The notes below the pieces were generated by a model. It was not told where the DNA came from, made no database searches, and saw only the letters and a program-made list of their open reading frames with translations. 57,028 nucleotides of DNA, taken from Lachnospiraceae bacterium (GTDB taxonomy: Bacteria; Bacillota; Clostridia; Lachnospirales; Lachnospiraceae). The number at the start of each line of letters is the position of its first letter. Position 1 is the first letter of the stretch. Where the stretch lies: contig JAJQDT010000108.1 in assembly GCA_021202075.1 (NCBI GenBank), positions 8,282-65,309 of the forward strand, given 5' to 3'. A program made the position numbers and the translations under genes. Shown here one piece after another: positions 8,751 to 17,333 of this stretch.

Positions 8751-9698
8751 ATGGCAGAAAAAGATATCACAGAAAAAATACTGGAAGACTATCCTGATGT
8801 CTTTGCTGACATCATTAATGTTCTTATCTATAAAGGTAAGGACATCGTGAAAGCGGAGGATCTCGAAGCCACCGGCACCATCAGCCAGTACAAGGCAGCA
8901 AACGTAATCCATGGCCAGGATCGCGATGTTGCCAAATATTGGACGAAGGGGCAGATGCGCATCGGTCTCATCGGTCTGGAGAACCAGACCCGAAACGACC
9001 CCGATATCGCACTGCGGGTGATCAGCTATGACGGTGCGGCGTATCGAAATGAATTAAATCAGGGAAAGAACCGTTATCCTGTAGCGACACTTGTCCTGTA
9101 CTTTGGCACGGATCGCCGTTGGGGGCAGAAATCACGCAGCCTCCGCAACGTGGTTGGAACACCAGATAAGGAATTTGCGCGTTTTTTCCATGACTATCGG
9201 GCAAACATATTTGAAATTGCCTGGCTTAGCGACGAGACAGTAGCAAAATTTAAAAGTGACTTCAGAATTGTAGCTGACTATTTTGTACAGATGAGGAAGA
9301 ATCACGCGTATGTTCCTTCTAAGGAGGAAATAACGCATGTAGAGGAAGTATTAAATCTGCTTTCAGCTGTCTCTGGTGATCGAAGATTTGAAATAACAAA
9401 AATTGAAGCTGCGGAAGGGAAGGTGACTAAAATGGAAGACTGGTTGACGAAAGCGTTGGACAAAGCGACTGCAAAGGGGATGGAAGAGGGCATCGAAAAG
9501 GGCATTGAGAAAGGCATTGAGAAAGGCATGAAAACTGGTCTGGATAAGGGAATGGCCGGAAGGCTTGTAAGGTGTGTCGATTCTCTTATGAAAAATGAAG
9601 GTTATTCAAAGAATCATGCCTGCAGTGTCCTGGATGTTACTGTGGAAGAATATGAGGAAGCAAAAAAACTCCTGTCAGAGATTGCTTTTGCAGTTTGA
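8751..9698 (+). CDS. Rpn-family recombination-promoting nuclease / putative transposase
   Basis: 315 residues; AGGAGG precedes the ATG. The N-terminal DITEKILEDYPDVFADIINV and the GLENQTRNDPDIALRVISYD stretch are typical of the clostridial Rpn/PD-(D/E)XK family (PF04754-like), with the nuclease core in about the first 180 residues. Residues about 225-270 contain a tandem GIEKGIEKGIEKGM repeat, a common coiled linker in this family. The C-terminal helical part ends SEIAFAV. Known relatives cut DNA and raise RecA-independent recombination; whether this one does is inference. A decayed copy of its 3' end and a hairpin repeat lie just upstream. Confidence 0.85.
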   Translation: MAEKDITEKILEDYPDVFADIINVLIYKGKDIVKAEDLEATGTISQYKAANVIHGQDRDVAKYWTKGQMRIGLIGLENQTRNDPDIALRVISYDGAAYRNELNQGKNRYPVATLVLYFGTDRRWGQKSRSLRNVVGTPDKEFARFFHDYRANIFEIAWLSDETVAKFKSDFRIVADYFVQMRKNHAYVPSKEEITHVEEVLNLLSAVSGDRRFEITKIEAAEGKVTKMEDWLTKALDKATAKGMEEGIEKGIEKGIEKGMKTGLDKGMAGRLVRCVDSLMKNEGYSKNHACSVLDVTVEEYEEAKKLLSEIAFAV

Positions 9699-9898
9699 TA
9701 GTTTATTTCCCGCTGTAAGAATCAGTCTCTGACTTTTCTTGCTATACTTGAACGCGGTGAAAGTGGTTCTTTGTCTAAAGAGGGAGTTTAAAACTGGTAT
9801 GATTAATTTTATTTAAATTGGATATTTTAAAAATACCAAATATTGCATACAATGAGCCTTAGATTTCATCTATACCATGAACTCGAGGAGGACTCATT

Positions 9899-10420
9899 AT
9901 GAAAAAATTGACTACGAAGAACCTTGTGATTGCCGCGCTGTTTGCAGCGCTTGCCTGCGTGATGACCATGTCGGTCCGAATCCCGATTCCCGGTACGCAG
10001 GGCTACATTCACCCCGGCGACGCCGTGGTAATCCTCTGCGGAATCTTTCTGGATCCGGTCGTCGCGTTTTTCGCGGCAGGCATCGGCTCCGCTCTGGCGG
10101 ATCTGCTCGGCGGATATTTTATCTATGTACCCATCACCTTTGTCATCAAGGGACTGGTCGCGCTCTGTGCCGGGCTGCTCTATCGCAGCCACGCATGTGC
10201 ATCGATGAATCGTCATCTGGTCGTCGCGCTTGGCGGCGTTGTTGACATCCTGATCGTAGCCGGAGGCTACTGCTTCTGTGAGATTTTTCTGTATGGAGCG
10301 CCCGCCGCGATTTCCAGCGTTCCGGCAAACTGTGTGCAGGGCGTCAGCGGACTGATTATCGCCTCAGTTCTGTATCCGGTACTGGATGCGGCTCTGAAGC
10401 AGGTACAGACTGCATCATAA
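9899..10420 (+). CDS. ECF transporter S component (substrate-binding membrane subunit)
   Basis: 173 residues, five to six hydrophobic helices, with GAGGAGGA 6 bases before the ATG. The first helix carries the small-residue AALFAALA pattern used for docking to EcfT. IHPGDAVVILCGIFLDP and GSALADLLGGYF match the riboflavin-type S-component family (PF07155-like). It would work with EcfA/EcfA'/EcfT encoded elsewhere. Substrate (a vitamin or precursor) cannot be read, and I see no preQ1, TPP, FMN or folate riboswitch in the 200-base A/T-rich leader. A terminator follows. Confidence 0.85.
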   Translation: MKKLTTKNLVIAALFAALACVMTMSVRIPIPGTQGYIHPGDAVVILCGIFLDPVVAFFAAGIGSALADLLGGYFIYVPITFVIKGLVALCAGLLYRSHACASMNRHLVVALGGVVDILIVAGGYCFCEIFLYGAPAAISSVPANCVQGVSGLIIASVLYPVLDAALKQVQTAS

Positions 10421-10518
10421 GGCGTCTGGAAGCCACATGGCTGTCTGTAACCAGGCCGCCCGTATCGTATTCTGCCTGCTTCGACGACAGCAAGATGCAA
10501 AATATACTGAAAACACTG

Positions 10519-10552
10519 CGCCGCTCGTCTTTTTGACGGGCGGCGTTTTTTT
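10519..10552 (+). terminator. Rho-independent terminator of the ECF S-component gene
   Basis: CGCCGCTCGTC / GACGGGCGGCG stem followed by seven T. Confidence 0.9.
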
Positions 10553-10560
10553 ATACACAC

Positions 10561-10705
10561 AGGCTGTGTAAGGAAATTTCCGGCTAAAGCCGGACGTAGC
10601 CTGGCGCGGCGGATAGGGAAGAGGACTCCCTCTATCCAACTGCAATCGCAAAAGGAATTTCCTCTCTTTCGCTGCCCGACAAAGCTATGCTTCGCTTTGG
10701 CAGAT
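10561..10705. repeat. Hairpin-rich intergenic segment, possible modular-repeat relative
   Basis: TTCCGGCTAAAGCCGGACGT, then AGCCTGGCGCGGC, follows the same plan as the other repeats (palindrome, GGACGTAG, GC-rich box). It continues with a GGATAGGGA / TCCCTCTATCC hairpin, a GGAAATTTCC / GGAATTTCC pair and CAAAGC / GCTTTG. It fills the gap between two convergent genes. Membership of the family is less certain than for the other copies. Confidence 0.5.
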
Positions 10706-10733
10706 GGCTCAATCAGGGAAAAAATCAGCCTGC

Positions 10734-11759
10734 TCATTCTTTCTCCAGGAACTCCTCCACCGTCTCTGCAGTCACCTTCTCATACGGCATCCGCACGTAT
10801 TTGCCATCCTGCAGCTGCACATCATCGAAATCTCCATTGGTCGCGAGCGCATAGGCCAGCAGCAGCATCTGATAAGCCTGCCCCTCTTTATCGTTATAAA
10901 CCGTGCCCACCATTTCGCCGTTCTGCACGGCTTCCAGTCCGACGTCTGTTCCATCGATCCCGACAATGATTGGCCAGTCGTCGCGGTCAATGTTTTCCGC
11001 TTTCAGAGCATCAATTGCGCCAAGCGCCATGTCGTCGTTGTTCGCCAGCACCAGTTCGATCGCGTCGCCGTACTGGGTTAGCATGGAGGTCATTTTTGTC
11101 TGCGCCTGCGCGCGGTTCCAGTTAGCGATCGCATATCCCAGCTTTTCTGCCTGCACGCCCTGCTCCATAATTGTATTGATGGAATACTCGGTGCGGACGA
11201 TGGAATCCTGATGCCCCGCCTCGCCTTCCAGGACGACATACTGACAGATTCCGTCTCCGTTTTTATCCGCATTTGCATCATTCAGGAATGCATCCGCAGC
11301 GATCTCGCCCTCCATGATGCCGGATTCAAACGCGTCCGCGCCGACATAATACAGCTGATCCCAGCGCTCCAGATCCTCCTCCACAAGTTCCCGGTTAAAA
11401 AACACAATGGGAATATTATTTTTTTCGCCCAGATCCGTGATGGTCGTCGGTTCCGTGCGGTCTACCAGATTCACACAGATTACATCGCAGCCCTTTTCAA
11501 TCAGGTTCTGTACCTGGTCATTCTGGGAGGACTGGCTGCCGGAGGCATCCATCACTTCGATATTGATGGCAATCCCGGTCTCCTCCTCCAGTTCTGAGAC
11601 ATATTCTGTAAAGCTTGCCATCATCTCAGAAATGAACGTATCGTATTGATCATACAGAGTCACGCCGATTTTGATGCTTTTAACCGTCTCATCGGTTTCT
11701 CTGTCGCAGCCCGACAGGAAAAAGATGGCGGCGGCGCAGAATACTATCCATTTTTTCAT
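10734..11759 (-). CDS. MglB-like galactose-type substrate-binding lipoprotein
   Basis: 341 residues from the ATG at 11759 with GGAG 6 bases upstream. The signal peptide ends in LSGC, a lipobox, so it is a lipoprotein at the outer face of the membrane. IKIGVTLYDQYDTFISEM, a CDVICVNLVDRT segment, NNDDMALGAIDALK and the GIDGTDVG segment match glucose/galactose-binding MglB. It is the last gene of a same-strand run (regulator, kinase, anchored binding protein), separated from it by a 373-base gap filled by the modular repeat. It may be a second receptor for the MglAC importer or a sensor ligand carrier (inference). Stops at TGA 10734. Confidence 0.85.
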   Translation of the reverse strand: MKKWIVFCAAAIFFLSGCDRETDETVKSIKIGVTLYDQYDTFISEMMASFTEYVSELEEETGIAINIEVMDASGSQSSQNDQVQNLIEKGCDVICVNLVDRTEPTTITDLGEKNNIPIVFFNRELVEEDLERWDQLYYVGADAFESGIMEGEIAADAFLNDANADKNGDGICQYVVLEGEAGHQDSIVRTEYSINTIMEQGVQAEKLGYAIANWNRAQAQTKMTSMLTQYGDAIELVLANNDDMALGAIDALKAENIDRDDWPIIVGIDGTDVGLEAVQNGEMVGTVYNDKEGQAYQMLLLAYALATNGDFDDVQLQDGKYVRMPYEKVTAETVEEFLEKE

Positions 11760-11798
11760 ATGAGCTCCATTCCTGATTTTTGACCCTTGTATTACATG

Positions 11799-12053
11799 TC
11801 CGTACTCGCAATGCGAGTATGGACGAAGGCCGCGCCCCCTCGCCGGGGTGGCATCCCGCACTTCATGCGGGATATACCCTCGCCGGGGAGGCATCCCGCA
11901 CTTCGTACGGGATATACCCTCGCCGGGTTTTGCCCCCAATCTTTGATTGTGGGGCGTGGGCATCCCGCACTTCGTACGGGATATACAATCGCGAAGAATG
12001 TTCCGATTTGTACAGCAAATCGAGAACGGTACCGATTCTCTATTGCGCGGCTT
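11799..12053. repeat. Modular hairpin repeat with three 40-base modules
   Basis: Begins with the palindrome TACTCGCAATGCGAGTA, then GGACGAAGGCCGCGCC. Two direct copies of a 40-base module (CCCTCGCCGGGG, then GGCATCCCGCACTTC, R-T-R-CGGGATATA) follow. A third carries an insertion of its own hairpin (CCCCAATCTTTGATTGTGGGG). A common tail with a CGATTTG / CAAATCG hairpin ends in ATTGCGCGGCTT. The outer GCCGCGC and GCGCGGC boxes can pair. Confidence 0.9.
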
Positions 12054-12132
12054 CCACTATACTCCAGCATCTGACGATTCTGTCGTTGACTTGCGAAGTT
12101 CGCTGCCACAAGCACCGTGAACTTCCTGCAAG

Positions 12133-13116
12133 TCATATCACGGGAAATAAGATCCGCTCGGTGTCTTCATCATACATCCGGTCCGGCGTCACGGTGAGGA
12201 ACCCGATTGTGACATTTTGCACGGTGTCGTCGTGATCCTCCAGCTGCGCCGAGATCTGGACGGCACTCTGATAACCCATGGAATATTCATCCGCAACAAC
12301 CATCGCTCCTATCAACCCCTTGTCCAGATAATAAACAGTTTTTTCCGAGCGCCCTTCCCCATACAGCCCGCAGTAAATATCTGGGTTCTCTGTCAGGTAA
12401 TCAATCGCATATTCCAGTGCATCATTATCCAGTGCGACAAGAATGTCCGGTGTGTTCTGTTCCATCCGGTCAGCAAATGCGAACCCTTCTTCCGCTTCCT
12501 CCTCTGAGAGCGACCAGATAATCTGCAGATTCATTGTCTCTGTCTCCGCGATGGCGTCGGTAAAGCCCTGCAGGCGCTGCTGCATGGATCGTTTCTTCTG
12601 ATTGCCGGTAAGCAGCCCGACGGTACAGGAGGCATCCAAGCCGGACCAGTCCGCGCTGATGGCCTCCGCAATGGCGGTTCCCACCTCATAGGCATCCGTC
12701 GACACAGTGGTAAAAGCGGCATCCTGCGGCGCTTCCATTTCGTTTGCGACCAGCACGGCCGCCGTATCTCCCAGTAACTCCCGGAGAGTGCCCTCCGCAT
12801 CCTCACTGTCATACATTTCAATAATGACTCCCTGCGCTCCGTTCTCAATCTCGCGCTGAAGAATCGCTTCCTCCTCCTCGCTGCCGGAAAGCTCCGTGAC
12901 GGAAACGATGTTCAGGTAAATCCGGTGCTCGGACGCTCCCTGCTCCAGCCCTTCCTTAAACGCGTTCCACCGGTCATTGCTGCTGTCCTCCACAATCACG
13001 GAAACTGAGTAGTAGGGAAGCTCCCGGTTCCCGTTCAGTATCCCGTAGGAGGCGTAGAGAATCACCGCCAGAATCGCTGCAATCATCAGCCCCATATAAA
13101 GACCGTTTTTATTCAT
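12133..13116 (-). CDS. Membrane-anchored periplasmic-binding-type sensor protein
   Basis: 327 residues. The N-terminal 25 residues form one uncleaved hydrophobic helix (LMIAAILAVILYASYGIL) with no lipobox or clear cleavage site. The rest resembles a sugar-binding protein of the Peripla_BP_4/LacI fold (VSVIVEDSSNDRWNAFKEGL, GAQGVIIEMYDSED, PDILVALDNDALEYAIDYL). Its ATG overlaps the end of the histidine kinase gene by 8 bases, so translation is coupled. Anchored binding proteins next to YesM/LytS kinases act as sugar sensors in the clostridial XylFII-LytS-YesN system; the same role is inferred here, with a galactose-type ligand likely. Confidence 0.82.
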   Translation of the reverse strand: MNKNGLYMGLMIAAILAVILYASYGILNGNRELPYYSVSVIVEDSSNDRWNAFKEGLEQGASEHRIYLNIVSVTELSGSEEEEAILQREIENGAQGVIIEMYDSEDAEGTLRELLGDTAAVLVANEMEAPQDAAFTTVSTDAYEVGTAIAEAISADWSGLDASCTVGLLTGNQKKRSMQQRLQGFTDAIAETETMNLQIIWSLSEEEAEEGFAFADRMEQNTPDILVALDNDALEYAIDYLTENPDIYCGLYGEGRSEKTVYYLDKGLIGAMVVADEYSMGYQSAVQISAQLEDHDDTVQNVTIGFLTVTPDRMYDEDTERILFPVI

Positions 13117-14956
13117 TCTCCGCCTCCTCCGGACGTTTCCCTTCGTCGAGCAGCCGCTGCGTCTCTTCGGTAAAAAGAATGTATGGGATATGAATCCGCA
13201 CCGTCATCCCTTCATCCGGGGCCGTCTCAATCTCCAGCCCGTACGATTCCCCGAACCTCAGGCGGATGCGGTTATGCACATTGATCAGCCCGACTCCAGA
13301 GCCCCGCTTTCGCTCACGAGCGCTGTCCGTCAGCAGACGCGCCGCCTCTTCCTCCGGCATCCCGAGCCCGTTGTCCCGCACCTCCAGGTACACGTCGCCG
13401 CCCATCCGGTATCCGCGGACAAGAATTTCTCCCTCATCGTCCATGCCTTCCATCCCATAATAAATCGCGTTTTCCAGCAGCGGCTGAACAACCAGCTTTA
13501 CCGTACAGCAATGCAGCACATCCTCATCAATGTCAAAGTCAACACGAAACGTATTTTTGTAGCGAATTTTCTGGATGTTCATATAGTTCTGCGCATGGCG
13601 GATCTCGTCCTCCACCCGGATAATCGTGCTGCCCCGGCTCAGACTGATCCGGAACAGGCTCGCGAGCTGCTGAATCATGAAGACCGCCTCATCGTAGCGC
13701 TCCCCGGTGATCATCCAGACAATGGAATCCAGTGTATTATAAAGAAAATGCGGATTGATCTGCGACTGCAGCGCGTCAAGCTCACTTTTCCGCTTTTCCT
13801 CCTGTTCCACGACAATATCCTGCATCAGCTCCTGAATCTGCGCAAGCGTCGCGCGCAATGTCAGGCCCAGATGCTCTACCTCCGAGCTGCCGCCCACATA
13901 AATATCCGGCTCCATATTCCCTGCTTCCCACTCTTTTACGGAATCGTTCAGACGGCGCAGCGGCATAGTGATTCGTCTGGAGACCAGCTGGTTCACAATC
14001 ACCATCGCCAGAAGGGACAGCGCGATCAGCATCACAATCAGGTAGCGGGAGTTGTCCTGCATCGTGACAAAGGAAGACATGGGAACCACGCTGACCAGCT
14101 TCCATCCCGTGTAGCTGATGGTTCGCTGCGTGACAATCCGCTTTTCTCCCTCAAAAACCTCCGTCGTGCTTTCGTCCCCATAGGAGATCGCCTCCAGATT
14201 GTTTTCCTGGCAGAGTCCGGAATGGATCAGATCCTGTTTAGGATGATAAATAATATTCCCATTCTGGTCCATCAGATAAAAGTATTCCGACGTCGCGTCT
14301 GTGTTTACCTTTTCAAACAGATCCTCCAGGCTGCCGTAATCCATATCCACAAGAAGCACGCCGAGAACCGAGGTGCCGTTGTCATTCAGCTCGACCGTGC
14401 GGCTTAAGGAAATCACCCAGTCATACCGGTAGGTCGAATCGTCAAACAGGTTCTGGACATGCGGAACGGAAAAATGGAAATTCTCCAGCTGATCCATCGC
14501 GTCCGTAAACCACTCCTGAGCGGTTACATCCACGTTCTGTTTGACCGTCGCCACCGGAGTGGCCGCAACCAGGCTGCCGTCGACCGTATAGCAGGCAATG
14601 CTGACCACCTTCTCCGTATTGGCCGCATACAGAAGATACATCTCCTCATCCAGACTCTCACTGGCGATGTCCTTATCCTTGATCACACTATAATACATTG
14701 CGTCCGAAATCCGGCGCATGCTGCGCAGATAATCCTCCAGAGAGCGCGCGGTCTGCTCCAGAAGCTGCCCGGAATTTTCAACAGTCAGGTTTACCTCCTG
14801 CTGCTCGAACTGGCGGTAGAGCACAATCCCGAGAAAACAAAGGCAGCAAACGGAGACGATCGTAAAGGATGCGGAGATCGTCATCTGAATGCTGCTCGGC
14901 CGGGAAATCCCGAATCGAGATAAAATTTTACGAATCTGTTTTCTTATCCTGCTCAC
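13109..14956 (-). CDS. YesM-type sensor histidine kinase with Cache domain
   Basis: 615 residues. Transmembrane helices near 25-47 and 298-318 flank a large extracellular Cache-like sensor (residues about 50-290). A HAMP linker follows (MPLRRLNDSVKEWEAG), then the His_kinase domain with QSQINPHFLYNTLDSI (phosphorylated His near 400) and an HATPase domain (LLENAIYYGM, DNGLGMPEE, GSGVGLINVHNRI). It overlaps the upstream regulator gene by 29 bases and the downstream anchored binding-protein gene by 8 bases, which makes a tightly coupled three-gene unit. Confidence 0.95.
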   Translation of the reverse strand: MSRIRKQIRKILSRFGISRPSSIQMTISASFTIVSVCCLCFLGIVLYRQFEQQEVNLTVENSGQLLEQTARSLEDYLRSMRRISDAMYYSVIKDKDIASESLDEEMYLLYAANTEKVVSIACYTVDGSLVAATPVATVKQNVDVTAQEWFTDAMDQLENFHFSVPHVQNLFDDSTYRYDWVISLSRTVELNDNGTSVLGVLLVDMDYGSLEDLFEKVNTDATSEYFYLMDQNGNIIYHPKQDLIHSGLCQENNLEAISYGDESTTEVFEGEKRIVTQRTISYTGWKLVSVVPMSSFVTMQDNSRYLIVMLIALSLLAMVIVNQLVSRRITMPLRRLNDSVKEWEAGNMEPDIYVGGSSEVEHLGLTLRATLAQIQELMQDIVVEQEEKRKSELDALQSQINPHFLYNTLDSIVWMITGERYDEAVFMIQQLASLFRISLSRGSTIIRVEDEIRHAQNYMNIQKIRYKNTFRVDFDIDEDVLHCCTVKLVVQPLLENAIYYGMEGMDDEGEILVRGYRMGGDVYLEVRDNGLGMPEEEAARLLTDSARERKRGSGVGLINVHNRIRLRFGESYGLEIETAPDEGMTVRIHIPYILFTEETQRLLDEGKRPEEAENE

Positions 14957-16562
14957 GCTCTCTTATCTTTCTTTGCCGGTATCTGGACGGCGCCACGCCA
15001 TATTGCTTCTTAAACACATAGCTGAAATAGTTGGGATCTGAATACCCGGTTTTCTCCGCTATGATATAAGTTTTTTCATCCGTTGTCAACAGCATCTCAG
15101 CCGCCCGTTCCATCCGGAATTCCGTCAGATAGCCGATAAATGTTTTTCCGGTCTCCTTTTTGAACACCGTACAGAAATAGGCGGAGCTCACGCCCAGCTG
15201 GCGGCAGATGGTTTCAATCGAAATGCTCTGATCCTCATAATTCTGCTCCACATACTCTCTGGCCTTTGCGACAAACGAGGTCGTCGCGCTGCGATGCTCA
15301 TCAGCAACAAGATCCTGCACCTTCTCTGTAATCTCCAGAATCCACTGCCACAGCTCCTCCGGCGACTCCGCCCCAAACGCGCACTCCGTCGGGTCAGCGC
15401 CTTCGCCAAAGATCTGTTCCGTCGGGATCTGATTGTTGTTCCCAAACCGGATGATTTCGGAGACCAGCTCCAGGATAAAGACCCGATAATTCAAAAGCGA
15501 GGTCCCCTGCCGGGAAAAATACCGCATATATTCGGAAATCTGCTCTTCCAACGCTTTGCGGTCCCCCATCCGCACATTTTTCAGGATTGCAGAGACCGCA
15601 TTTTCCTCCCAGCGCTCTTCCACATGCTCCTTCGGCTCGATCTCAGCAATGTTGATTGCACGCGTGGTTCCATAGATCGCGCGGTACGAGACCGCCTCCC
15701 GCGCTCCCTGATACGACTGGCGCAGATCCTGAAGCCGGCTGCAGACAAATCCGACCCCCGCCGTCACGCGGGCGCCGCAGACCCGCTTCGCCTGCCGGCA
15801 AAACGCATCCATGGAATCCGTATAGGCCGTCACAGCGCCGTCATCACTGGCCAGCTGCGAGATGACAACAATATCGCCCAGATACATGCTCAGACGGCTC
15901 CGGTAGCGCGCATCCAACTGCTCCTCCGCCAGCCTTCGAACCGACAGCACCATCAGCGTCGGGTCAATCTCCATCTCATAGCCGGTCGTGCTGATATGCA
16001 GGATCGTGACGATATAATACGGCCCGTCAAACTCAATCTGATAATCCGTCAGATAGCCTGAAAGCTTCTCCTCCGGAATCCTCCCGTCAATCAAAAGGGT
16101 AAAGAAATTCTCCTGCAAAAGAGGCAGGCTTTCCTGATAATAGTTCCGCAGCTTATCGATGTTGCGTTTTTCGTCCATCTCCCGGTCCAGCGTCTGTCTG
16201 ATTTTCGAAAACGCACTGATCAATTCATCGGCATTGACCGGCTTCAGCAGGTATTGCTCCACCTCGATCTCAATTGCCTCCTTCGCATACTCAAACTCGT
16301 CAAATCCGGTGAAAATGAGAATCTTGATGTTCGGATACCGCTCCTTCAGTCTCCGGCTCATCGCAAGCCCGTCCATATAAGGCATCTTGATATCCGTCAA
16401 AACAACGTCCGGCTGCTCCTCGTCCACAATCTCCAGCGCCTCCGCGCCATTATGGGCGTACCCCATTACCCGAAAGCCCAGACCGATCCAGTCTATTTTT
16501 TTCTGCATAACCTGTATAACATCCTCTTCATCATCCACCAGCAATACTGAATACAGGTTCAT
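14928..16562 (-). CDS. YesN-type response regulator, AraC family
   Basis: 544 residues. The receiver domain (residues 1-120) has LLVDDEED at 7-14, the phosphoacceptor Asp near 56 in VVLTDIKMPYMDG, and LLKPVN with the conserved Lys. A long linker domain follows. The last 100 residues form an AraC double helix-turn-helix (SISIETICRQLGVSSAYF, then GYSDPNYFSYVFKKQYG). It is the cognate regulator of the overlapping kinase gene and probably controls the mgl operon upstream (inference from position). Confidence 0.95.
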   Translation of the reverse strand: MNLYSVLLVDDEEDVIQVMQKKIDWIGLGFRVMGYAHNGAEALEIVDEEQPDVVLTDIKMPYMDGLAMSRRLKERYPNIKILIFTGFDEFEYAKEAIEIEVEQYLLKPVNADELISAFSKIRQTLDREMDEKRNIDKLRNYYQESLPLLQENFFTLLIDGRIPEEKLSGYLTDYQIEFDGPYYIVTILHISTTGYEMEIDPTLMVLSVRRLAEEQLDARYRSRLSMYLGDIVVISQLASDDGAVTAYTDSMDAFCRQAKRVCGARVTAGVGFVCSRLQDLRQSYQGAREAVSYRAIYGTTRAINIAEIEPKEHVEERWEENAVSAILKNVRMGDRKALEEQISEYMRYFSRQGTSLLNYRVFILELVSEIIRFGNNNQIPTEQIFGEGADPTECAFGAESPEELWQWILEITEKVQDLVADEHRSATTSFVAKAREYVEQNYEDQSISIETICRQLGVSSAYFCTVFKKETGKTFIGYLTEFRMERAAEMLLTTDEKTYIIAEKTGYSDPNYFSYVFKKQYGVAPSRYRQRKIREREQDKKTDS

Positions 16563-16654
16563 TCTCCGGTTCCTTTCTTCGCGTCAGATTTTTTACATCA
16601 ATTTTCGTCACAGTGATTTTTACACAGCAATTTGCAGAAATGCCACCAATTGCA

Positions 16655-16678
16655 AAATACACTTCCCGCGGGGAGTGT
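16655..16678 (-). terminator. Hairpin between small membrane protein and regulator genes
   Basis: ACACTCCCCGCGGGAAGTGT followed by ATTTTG on the minus strand, just after the stop at 16694. It probably limits read-through from mgl into the regulator genes. Confidence 0.6.
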
Positions 16679-16693
16679 TCCATTTACCTGCCA

Positions 16694-17014
16694 TCATTTC
16701 TCGCCATATTTATCATTCATTCTTTTCCAGAGGACCATAAAAACAACGATCCAGATGCAAACCACAACCACGGAAGCCGTCACATTAAAATACATCACCG
16801 CCATCATAACCAGAGATCCGACGGCCAGAAAAATCAGCAGCTCGCCCGCGGATTTCGTGTATTGTTCCTGATCCTTCAGCTTCTTATGGTCATTTTTCCC
16901 GCGGATCGCCTGGATATCATGCAGCACCAGCAGGCGGAACGCATAGTATGCCAGAACCACAAACATCAGAATCGGAATCACCGCCATCGACAGGAACCCA
17001 TCGCCTTCTACCAT
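16694..17014 (-). CDS. Small three-helix membrane protein
   Basis: 106 residues with hydrophobic helices near 9-29, 57-76 and 79-98. A charged loop lies between the first and second (RGKNDHKKLKDQEQYTKSAG). AGGAGG precedes the ATG. No family recognised. It is on the same strand between mglC and the regulator gene, but a 319-base gap with a large inverted repeat separates it from mglC. An A/T-rich TATAAT-like box at about 17057-17062 suggests its own promoter. Confidence 0.75.
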   Translation of the reverse strand: MVEGDGFLSMAVIPILMFVVLAYYAFRLLVLHDIQAIRGKNDHKKLKDQEQYTKSAGELLIFLAVGSLVMMAVMYFNVTASVVVVCIWIVVFMVLWKRMNDKYGEK

Positions 17015-17103
17015 GTCCTAAGAATCCTCCTACCATACTGATTATATATCGTATCATTATATAGTAAATTCACCATGCAGCAGTTTTCGATGCACCACTG
17101 CGT

Positions 17104-17182
17104 GTAAAAAGCTGATCCTCTAATGGACAGCCTCTCAGGCACGCGAGCGTGCGTCGAGTCAGTCCATTGAGGACGCTTTTAC
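17104..17182. repeat. Large imperfect inverted repeat
   Basis: Outer arms GTAAAAAGC..ATCCTCTAATGGAC (17104-17126) and GTCCATTGAGGACGCTTTTAC (17162-17182) are complementary with small bulges. An inner hairpin GCACGCGAGCGTGC sits at 17139-17152. Read on the minus strand the arm ends in CTTTTTAC, so it may serve as the mgl operon terminator. Nothing else is evident in the 17015-17333 gap. Confidence 0.7.
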
Positions 17183-17333
17183 AGTAAAATCAGGGCCGTC
17201 CAGGTATCGGTAAAAATCGCCGCTGCCTGCGACAGCCCTGTCTGTAAAGGGAAAATTCAGCCCGGCCGAACCATTCCGTTAATCAGTCACAAACAAATGA
17301 TATCCTGGTATGTACAGACAAATCCAGGAAACA

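Noticed and set aside
9699-9898. Vitamin riboswitch before the ECF S component
   Set aside because: No preQ1, TPP, FMN, cobalamin or folate aptamer hallmarks could be found by eye.
11838-11960. 40-base direct repeats considered as a CRISPR array
   Set aside because: The units are contiguous with no unique spacers of constant length, each unit is itself a hairpin, and no cas genes are present.
11780-12235. Plus-strand frame of 151 codons with repeated SRTSYGIY peptides
   Set aside because: It is the translation of the modular repeat itself, with no ribosome site.
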